Source: Lepidodermella squamata
Lineage: Eukaryota > Gastrotricha
NCBI GenBank assembly: GCA_047495785.1
Contig: JBLDXI010000036.1
Location: 1,116,001 to 1,180,000, forward strand
Direction of reading: 5' to 3'
DNA: 64,000 nt
Shown: piece after piece, positions 56,176 to 64,000 of the stretch
Position numbering within the stretch: position 1 is the first letter of the stretch
How the letters are laid out: each line of letters begins with the position of its first letter
Made by a program: the position numbers and the translations under genes
Notes under the pieces: model-generated
The model's input: the letters and a program-made list of their open reading frames with translations, nothing else
Databases searched by the model: none
What the model was told of the DNA's origin: nothing

Positions 56176-56372
56176 TGCTGTTTTATTTGAAAAAATAATT
56201 GCTTATGGTGTGAATGAGCTGAAAACCACCCGATATGAGTCCGTTTTTTCCTGGCTCGTGGCTCGTGCTTGATTTTGTTTTGAAAACATCATGTGTGTTC
56301 ATTGTCGTCATTAAAAAGCATGAAACGCAGTAGAAAAACAAGTGATCGAACTTGACCTGCCCAGACATGGAC
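56176..56372 (-). promoter_or_regulatory. conserved 5' flank of gene C
   Basis: Aligns with the flanks of genes A and B, including TTTTATTTGAAAAAA next to the start codon, CTGGCTCGTGGCTCGTGCTT, and TTGACCTGCCCAGACATGGA about 175-195 bp upstream. Confidence 0.5.
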
Positions 56373-59035
56373 ACTTTTTATTTTCCACGAATCCATTCAA
56401 ATTGCTCTTGTCACGGTCAGGGAAACGAATGCCCTAATTACAGCTACTTGAACTGTATTTATTTCCTAATAATCTGTGCCTAATGAAATATTCGGATCTT
56501 TCGATGGTGATGGTTCTTGTTTATGGAAAACTGGAAATAGGATGAAAATATAGAATAGAGTGGAATAGAGTGACAAAATTTAATTGAAATTGAAATTGAA
56601 ACGCAACTGCAACATGAACAATGCGCAATACCATTTCAAGCCCGAATCACTTGGTTCTTTTACCACATAGTGCCGCCGGCATTGCGTGGGGACTGATTTT
56701 TAAGAAACGACCTGATTTTATTAATTAACAGGGGTTCATATCTTCGAATTATTAATAAAACAATATTTCAAACCATGGAAAAATATAAAAAGGCTTCCGT
56801 ATTGGTTTTCACATCAATTTATTAATGAGAACTGGCGCGCAATCAGGTTTTTGGCTGGTGTTAGGCAGTAGTTCGTGTTGCCCGTGGGTTGGGCTCGTCA
56901 AGTTAACTTTCGGCTGTCTGGCAGTGTATTAGTGCTTATTTTAAGTTGCGGCATTGTATATTGATCAATTTTTGCTATTGTAGGCGGCAGTGGAGTGGTT
57001 AAGCAGCATATTTTTCAGATTATCAGTTAGATCGGCTTGTTGCTGGCTGTTCTTCTGCAACTCATGACTTTGAAGATGAGCAAGCGACCATGTTTTGGTC
57101 TGAATTAGGAGCGCTTTGCTGTGAATTGAAACTCCTTATATCCAGAACACCACTCGTTTTCATAAATTTCGGGAATTTCTCGCGGAGTTACTCTGATTCA
57201 CATTTTAGATGCTATTGGAGTTCACAGGTTAGAGATGGGGTTTAATGGATGCTCCTTGTTTATGTTGGCTTGGCATGAGAGTACTAGAATTTACTTTCTT
57301 AATGCTTTTCTGTCTAAGAATTCAATCTAATTTTGCCCTAGGGTCTCTTTGCTGTCTTTCTAAAACCGAAGTTACGGCGTCGATGCACTCGGGGACGTTA
57401 TGTGTTATGTGCATTTGATGCTGGTTGGAGTCTCGAGTGTGACATCATTTTCATCTTGAACTTCTTGATAACTGGTAATGGCGGTCCGCTAGGGTTGTAA
57501 TATCTCTAGGCTTCTCACTCTAGGATCGAATGAATGATAGAAAAATGTTAGGCAACATGTAAAGTTTGAAATGCTTCAGGCTGTTGCTGTTTGGGCTTTT
57601 GTGAGCTAGCGTGTTTGAATGCAAGGCGAGTGTGGATCAGGGTGGCGCTGCGTAAACACTCTGATTTAAGTTTGCACATTTAAGGTGACTAATAACTAGT
57701 AAGAATCCGACTTTAGGCCTTTCATTTCAAGTCAACTGAACTTTCATTAGTTTCGGTCATTAGCCAGATTATTTCCGAGTTGCTTATCTGGCAGCGCTAA
57801 CGATACTTATACATCCAAACTCACACTAGCTAATCACGAGTTGCGGATGGGTAGCTAAATAACTAACGCTTGAAGCCAACAAAGGAATGAAGAATTGGAT
57901 GCTATAACCAAGACTTGTTAAGAAATTTAACGATGGATTTGTTTCATTTTGACTTCCGCCTTGCTTTGAAATGTATGATGATTATTTACGAAATTCAGTC
58001 GTGAGGTTAAATTGCGTTAATGTCTCATGTATGTGTAGAGTGGTAATATCCATTTTTTTCTTAGAATTTATCGATCAAACTTCAAATGGCTAGTCAAAAG
58101 GAGAATACGATGCGACTGATACGATCTATACCTTGAGCAGTCGGCTGTTCAGGCGCTTGACTCGCGGCAGACTAAATCAAAGCAAGAGAACCCAAACCGA
58201 AGATACTGGGTGTGTTATTCAGCCATGACCAAAAATCGTACTTTTAGTGTTGAATTTCTTAAAAAATTGGAAAAAATATAATTGTTTTCAAGGGATCGGA
58301 GAACTCTTCTAGAAGATAGTTACGAAAATAACTCTATCGTGGATCTATATGAGCCAAAGTAAAATGGTTGAATCCAGGAGCGTGGTATGTTAACATTTCA
58401 ACTGTTGTTCAGCCGCAATATTATTATTCTGATTATTTTCTCAGGTAGTCTGAGATTATTGAGACAGTTTTGGTATCGATTTCGGCTCTGTCGAAAATAA
58501 ATTGGCGCAAGAGAAATATCGTCAATAATCGAGCTAAAATTCAACGTTGTCTTTGTTTGAATGTCGCAGTTCAACTGTTACTTATTGAATTTCTAAATAA
58601 TTTTTCGAGGTAAAAATGCCAATAAAATGTCGAAACCAAAAGTGTAATTTTTCTGTGAAAATCTGTTGAAATCCATCTTAATTATCGATCGAGTGGCTGT
58701 TGCTGATGACGAAGGATGGCCCACTGCTCTATATCTGACAGGCTTTCATTCATGCAGAGATTGAAGCAGAAGCTACAAATGGCGAAAATATTTCACTACC
58801 ACCAATAAAAAAGCCGGCCTTGGGACCGGTTCCGGGAAAAAACCGCGGAAGGCCTTTACAATGCTAGCATTGCCCTCAGGATTATATCCACGAATTAGCA
58901 CGCAAATAAGAAATATTGCGAACAAGCCCGCTATCGAAGGCGAAAATGTTAGAGCGAGAAGAAAGCCAGCAAATAAATTATATATTTTTCGCATATTTCT
59001 TCGCAGCCGAAATTTTAACCTGAGCAGCACAACTA
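56373..59035. other. 2.7 kb without a recognised gene
   Basis: AT-rich intergenic sequence. A possible tail-to-tail pair of short frames at 58773-59097 lies on opposite strands over the same bases and shows no known domain. Confidence 0.45.
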
Positions 59036-59417
59036 CAGCGTGTCCCATAAGTAAGGCACGCAAAGAAAATACACGGAAAAGGGCTCAGAAAATTTAAAAT
59101 GCGAGGCGAAGTCACGCCTCGTGGCCAGAAAATTCTTAGAAAAATTCAAAATATCCCACGTAATCAATTTTGCGTCACTCTAAGTGAGATTAAAAATTCC
59201 GGAGAAATTTGGCCCAACCCGGTAAAATACCGAAAATTACCGAACCAGTTACCATCGGGATTTTCCGGGATTTCTCCGGTAAATCTTTAATTTCTTCGGT
59301 TAAATCGCCGATAAAAGATGGAAATTCTCTCGGTAGGTTTAATTTAATAAAAGTAATGAATTTCCTACTAAAAGTTACCAAATTAAAGAATAGTTGCACA
59401 AATTCTGGGACACTCTG
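59036..59417. mobile_element. mariner-like MITE
   Basis: Ends CAGCGTGTCCCATAA and the inverted TTCTGGGACACTCTG, each next to a TA dinucleotide (59034-59035 and 59418-59419). The GTGTCCCA terminus and TA target are typical of Tc1/mariner relatives. The interior repeats ACCG and TTACCGG motifs and codes for nothing. Confidence 0.65.
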
Positions 59418-61330
59418 TATTTATCCACCTTAATATCGATTTCGTCGCCATAAAACATCATGAAATTGATATTTTCAAGCTTTCCTTATTGTTAAAATGG
59501 CTAATACAGGTTTTTGTACATTTCAAATCGGCCGCCTCAGGGCGGAAAAGTGAGCCGCATGATGAGACTTGCGCTGAGCTAAAAATTAGGTAAAAACAGC
59601 GACTGGTCGAGGGTCGAGGGTCGAGACCATGATTCGCCGTTTCACACCGTTTCCATAATATGGAGGTACAGCCATTGGCCGTGGCCCGTAATTTTGGGTT
59701 GGCGGAGTCTGGCGAAATTAATTTCAAAATTAATCAGAAAATGTTCTTCTTCTTCTGGCTGTAGGTCATAGTCAAAAAAGCCGAAATAGCAACAATAAAT
59801 CTGAAAAATTTGTTACCACGAAGCTGTAATTGAACGCTGATGCCTTCACTTGAGCGGCGTAAATATACATATTTAAACATATTTCCAGAGGTATTGTATC
59901 AGTCTCTAAAAATACGTGTAGTCCCAGTCTTTAAATTTCGCGTCGAAAATCTCACTCAGAAAAATCAGCACTGTTTGTGTGACAAGCTGGCATTTACTTT
60001 CTTTGAGTTTAATTTAAAAGCGATTAAGAGTCACGTGACTAGTGTGGCTGTATTAATGACGCAACAATGAAGGCAGGAGCCCTTCTAAACGGGGGGTCGT
60101 GATTTTTTTTGGACTTTTGCTTAAATAGAGGTGATTTTCTCGGTCAGTTTGTAAAATTTTCGAATTTTGAACATATCCTAAGATTCCTCTGCTCTTACAT
60201 TATAATATCACTTGGAAATAGCTTTAGAATGAATTTTACCATTAAAATGCTGGCGGAAATACCTGTTATATATGCCCATTTTGAGGATTGTTCTGGTTGC
60301 TTGTTGACCATTGTTAAGCGATTTTAGGCGATTTTAACCGGATTTTCGAGCCATATATGGCTGCTAGCAGTCGTAGCAACCAGATTGTCGAGAAAAAACG
60401 GTTGCCGAAGCATTAAAACTGGCAGAAATCTACCTTTTAGGTAAGTGAAAAAGCAATAAAAACTGCCTTTTTCACGCACAAATTTTCAATCTGTGCGCTG
60501 CCCATGTGTTTTTTTAATAATCGATGAGTGAGAATTTTGCACAATGCTATTTTGCGAGAAATTTTGCGCGAGGCCAATTATGGCAATTTTTTATATTTTA
60601 GATTTTGGAACATAGAATTTTGTATCAAATGCCTGATTTTACAAAATTTACTCACCAGGCAATTAATATCCTGTTATCAAAGGTATAGATCTACATTCCG
60701 ATAAATTTTCCTAGTTATTTCAAATTATCTATGCTTAATTGCAAATTTGAAATTGAATTTTTAATTTATTGATTTTTGAATTATTTTTATGAAATTCCTG
60801 AGTAACTTTCATTAATGTCCATCCTTTCGATATATATTTTTTTTTCAATGAATTTCAACTTTTGAAGCTATTCAGTATTGATTGCCAGCGACGCCCGAAA
60901 TTTTAGATGGTCTAATTAATTATTTTTATTTTTATAGCACGAAATTTATCAGCTTCGTCTCTAATATTCGTCTGACCTCAATGCCTATGGCATATCAAGT
61001 TTAGATCTAGATACCGCGATAATTTTTTACCTTGCCAATGCCAATGCCAATGCCAGGACGATTATCCGGAATGAAGCAGTTGATAGAATTTCAAACATGT
61101 TAGTTAGACCTATTAATTATTGTTCTATTTTATTGCGGTTTTTCGAAAAATTTCTATGGACATGATAAATTGCTTCAGCCTGCGACAGTTGCATTGCTTC
61201 GAGGTTTCACGTAAAATTAATTATTGCCATTCACGCCGGGGGCTTGAATTTTTACATGCTAATTTAGCAGAAATATTTTCGAAAGTTTTTGAAAAATAGC
61301 CTTTCATATTTCCACGTGGCTTTGCTGACA
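59418..61330. other. intergenic, no gene recognised
   Basis: AT-rich. A short tandem of TGCCAA occurs near 61035-61055. No domain-bearing frame. Confidence 0.45.
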
Positions 61331-61550
61331 TTCAACTTTCCCAATGCAAGTTTCCCAATGCAAGTTTACCAATGTGTAAAACTAACACGGGAGTGCACAC
61401 TTAGCTAATTCGCCGGGAGGCGCTATTTAATCCACTGAAAATATGCAAGTTTACCACCGAAAACACGTAAAAACATTTATATTCGCTGAGCAACCTTGCA
61501 TCGCAGGATTTTATTACGCAACTCGAGGTAAACAGAAGGAACAGCATCAA

Positions 61551-61979
61551 TCAAACCTGGCGGTTCATATCATGCAAATAACACTCAAATTTAGTGAGCG
61601 TGCAAATAGCTAGTTTAATTACTGCGTCGTTGCTAATGAGAGGCGCGCGTTTTTTCGCGTATTTGGCCGTGATGTTTCTCATCGCCTCGTTGATACGCCT
61701 GTATTTCGCCTTCTGTTTCTTAATTTGTTGACCAGCTTCCTGTTGCAGTAGGTCACTGTCGGTCTCGCCCTCAATGGTGATAATCAGATCGCAGAAGCGC
61801 CAAAAGACAAGGTGACTACAACGCACGGCCCGGTTGTAGCGGCTGTTGTTGCCTTCAACGCCGTTGTTCGTACGTACGTCCTCCCCATAAACACACCATT
61901 CTTCTGGCGGTACAGTCTTCAACCACTGGTTACCCCAATAGTCACAGAAGTCGAGAATCATCTTGAAAACAGTTAACAC
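61551..61979 (-). CDS. MULE-related transposase C-terminal fragment, left arm
   Basis: 142-codon open frame. RTNNGVEGNNSRYNRA followed by HLVFWRFCDLII resembles the TNN.EG....R.N and HP..WRF segment found near the end of MULE-type transposases. A basic helical tail follows (QQEAGQQIKKQKAKYRRINE). No catalytic core is present, so it is a fragment. It keeps an intact C-terminus (YLHDMNRQV). Confidence 0.55.
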   Translation of the reverse strand: MLTVFKMILDFCDYWGNQWLKTVPPEEWCVYGEDVRTNNGVEGNNSRYNRAVRCSHLVFWRFCDLIITIEGETDSDLLQQEAGQQIKKQKAKYRRINEAMRNITAKYAKKRAPLISNDAVIKLAICTLTKFECYLHDMNRQV

Positions 61980-62261
61980 CTCATACTTATGACCCTGACG
62001 TAGAGTATCCCGCTCTGAATTCGACTATTTTTGGGTTTTTCCTACTTTGCCAACCACGTGAAATTTTAGAAAATATTCGGCAAATACAGAATTATAGAGT
62101 AGTTTTGGGCTATCCAATTGACCTCTGGGTCATCGCTAGATTGAGAAACTGGCGATTTTGTATACAAAATTTGCCCAGGAAGCATTTTTAGATGTGTCGA
62201 ATAGGAACCCAGAAGTGCCGGAGTTGGGTCGCAGCGCCCGAACATAGGACGTGGCCGAATT

Positions 62262-62700
62262 ATGGCATCTTATAGCAAATCAGGGGTTGAACAGAATTAC
62301 TGCGCGAAGTGCGAGCGCGAATTCGGCGATGGCCGCGGCATAGCTCAACACAAATGTACCAAGACAGCGTTTACGGACGTTGTTCACACGAACAACGGCG
62401 TGGAGGGCAATGACAGCCGCTACAACCGTGCCGCGCGTTGTTGTCACCTTGCCTTTTGGCGGTTTTGTCACCTTATCATCACCACCGAAGACCATATAGA
62501 TAGCGATTTGCTACTGCAAGAGGCCGGTCAGCAGATCAAGAAGCATACGGCGAGATACCGCCGAATCGACGCCGCTATCAAGAAAATTACGGCAAAATAC
62601 TCGAAGAAGCGCGCGGCTCTTATTAACGATGATGATGGCTGTTAAAAAATTAGCATTGAATACGCTTATTCGTTTTGAGTACTATTTTCATGACATGAAT
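62262..62700 (+). pseudogene. MULE-related transposase fragment, right arm, frameshifted
   Basis: The 127-codon frame starts with a possible C2HC finger (CAKCEREFGDGRGIAQHKC), then HTNNGVEGNDSRYNRA and FWRFCHLIITT, matching the left arm. At about 62636 the frame is lost at DDDGC; the expected tail (LALNTLIRFEYYFHDMNRLV) continues in another frame. Non-functional as read. Confidence 0.55.
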
Positions 62701-62935
62701 CGCCTAGTATAATCGCCATAATAAGGTTAATGAATAGCGCAATAAAATGACACGATGCAAGCTTCCCCAATAATAAGCAATTTTGTTACTAATGGTTCTG
62801 GGTAAACTTGAATAAAATCTGCAGAGTGGGAAGCGGATTAGAAGGAAATGCGTGCGTAACTGCTCAATTGCATTTTGGAGTGAGTTTTACACATTGGTAA
62901 ACTTGCATTGGGAAACTTGCATTGGGAAAGTTGAA

Positions 62936-64000
62936 GACACCGTTTTTGATCATTCAAACTTCATGTCATAGCTCATTCCATGGATAATTTCTGCTGCAAG
63001 TCGCCGCAGCTGACCAGGTCATTTGATGAGGCCCGTGACCTAATAATGCCGCCGTCGAAGGTGTAATAATCCGCGATCCGCGCGCTCGTTTTATTACTGC
63101 TCTTTTATCACTAATCAGGTCATGATTGAGAGTGTGCGTGTTTATAGAAAGAACCGATTTTCCTCTGTGGACCTCCTGCTATCAAATTTTAGCACCCGGA
63201 GATTTCCATTGAAATAATCAAATTTTATAATTTTTTGGAGTTTTTATTTGTTTGTTATTCCGGGCCACCAGACTAGAATTTAATTACTATTGGCAAACGT
63301 TTTTATTCCTTACCCTCACCTGTGGCTGCTCCAATTTTCGGCGTTATGTGTCTTTCATCGGTCACTGTTTGCCTGGCTCCTATTACATGGTACGTTTCAA
63401 CTTCTATTTCTGCAGGCTTGAGATGGCGGGATGAATCAAATTAAATCATTACCCATTTTGTTGAGTGACAAAATTTCCGAGCATTGCTTTTTTCCCGAAA
63501 ATATTGAGGCATTTTCGCCCCCATGGGAATTTTTAATGATAGCATCGAAATCTAATCGTTGTCGAATTCGTTTATTCTTCTGCAATTACCGGTGCACCCG
63601 AAGGAGCCCGTTTACTCACTTATTTCGCGATAGCTATAAATAAGGTATCAGGTACTTTGCATTATTGAAAAAGGTTTCACCGGTTCTTCGATTTTTTTTA
63701 CCAATTTTTCCAATTTCCCACCTATGTTCGTAATTCTATCATTTTGAGGAGTATTCAACCTATTGAATAGCCATTATGATATCAGGAAATTAGCGAGAGC
63801 GTTGTGTCATTTATGCGCCGATGATCACCTGCATTTTATTATTTTATTTCAATTTTCTTGTATTTTTTTTCTCGCATTCTCGCAATTTTTTGTTCTCGGA
63901 CCGCTTTGCTTATTTTTAGCGAGATCATTTTGTGATCATTGTGTCTCGGGGGTGGCGCAAGATCAGATTGTTCTCTATCTAGTTTCATGAAACCCCTGTT
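62936..64000. other. window end, no gene recognised
   Basis: Short frames at 63252-63643 and 63763-63990 have no recognisable domain. Nothing from the LamG family was seen. Confidence 0.45.

Larger units (their letters stand above)
61331..62935. mobile_element. palindromic MULE-like element with perfect 52 bp TIRs
   Basis: 61331-61382 is the exact inverse of 62884-62935. The TIR contains two tandem copies of CCCAATGCAAGTTT and a third partial one. GACA flanks both ends, a possible short target duplication. Inside are two related transposase-like 3' segments in divergent orientation (61551-61979 minus, 62262-62700 plus), so the element is a large imperfect fold-back. The two arms differ by roughly a quarter of residues. 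Confidence 0.8.

Noticed and set aside
58773-59097. Overlapping open frames on both strands, one with hydrophobic stretches
   Set aside because: No homologous pattern recognised, no splice context, and part lies in a mariner-like MITE.

Overview
The window is nuclear DNA of an invertebrate animal. The coding sequence is split into many short exons by 40-130 bp GT-AG introns, the secreted multidomain proteins are of metazoan type, and decayed CR1-like and Jockey-like LINEs, MULE-like DNA transposons and many MITEs fill the spaces. The lineage cannot be fixed from sequence alone. No tRNA or rRNA gene was found by eye.

The backbone is a tandem cluster of paralogous genes, all on the minus strand, for secreted cysteine-rich proteins. 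Each has a signal peptide, a run of about 40-50 residue four-cysteine modules mostly encoded by exon pairs, and two C-terminal laminin-G-like (concanavalin A jelly-roll) domains. I could splice two members completely by hand with frame preserved at every junction: gene D (11030-16920, 25 exons, 1008 aa) and gene E (23304-28059, 25 exons, 997 aa). A shorter subfamily has about six modules. Gene A (1196-2826) has only its first seven exons. Gene B (30750-37925) carries a frame-breaking deletion in its second LamG domain. Gene C (39202-56175) would encode 757 aa but is split by a retrotransposon. Two chimeric pseudogene blocks (19831-22190 and 28945-29900) are made of shuffled pieces of the family.

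Layout: 0-1.2 kb MITE and LINE debris; 1.2-3.0 kb gene A and a conserved 5' flank; 3.4-7.3 kb two LINE fossils; 7.3-8.1 kb MULE-like transposase relic; 8.7-10.7 kb plus-strand sulfotransferase-like relic holding a LINE tail; 11.0-16.9 kb gene D; 17.4-19.3 kb two adjacent fold-back MITEs; 19.8-22.2 kb pseudogene P1; 23.3-28.1 kb gene E; 28.9-29.9 kb pseudogene P2; 30.7-37.9 kb gene B; 39.2-56.2 kb gene C with the retrotransposon; 56.4-61.3 kb gene-poor; 61.3-62.9 kb a palindromic MULE-like element; the rest without a recognised gene.

The most complete mobile element is a 7141 bp Ty3/gypsy-type LTR retrotransposon (41938-49078, minus strand) inserted in exon 12 of gene C. It has two identical 261 bp LTRs, a 5 bp target duplication, gag, pol in the -1 frame behind an A_AAA_AAC heptamer that abuts the gag stop, and an extra 3' ORF with its own zinc knuckle. 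Its untranslated leader carries an array of short hairpins whose stems covary. The insertion must be young and disrupts an otherwise in-frame gene. A fold-back MITE family starting CATAGA occurs five times and sits in introns of three of the cluster genes.
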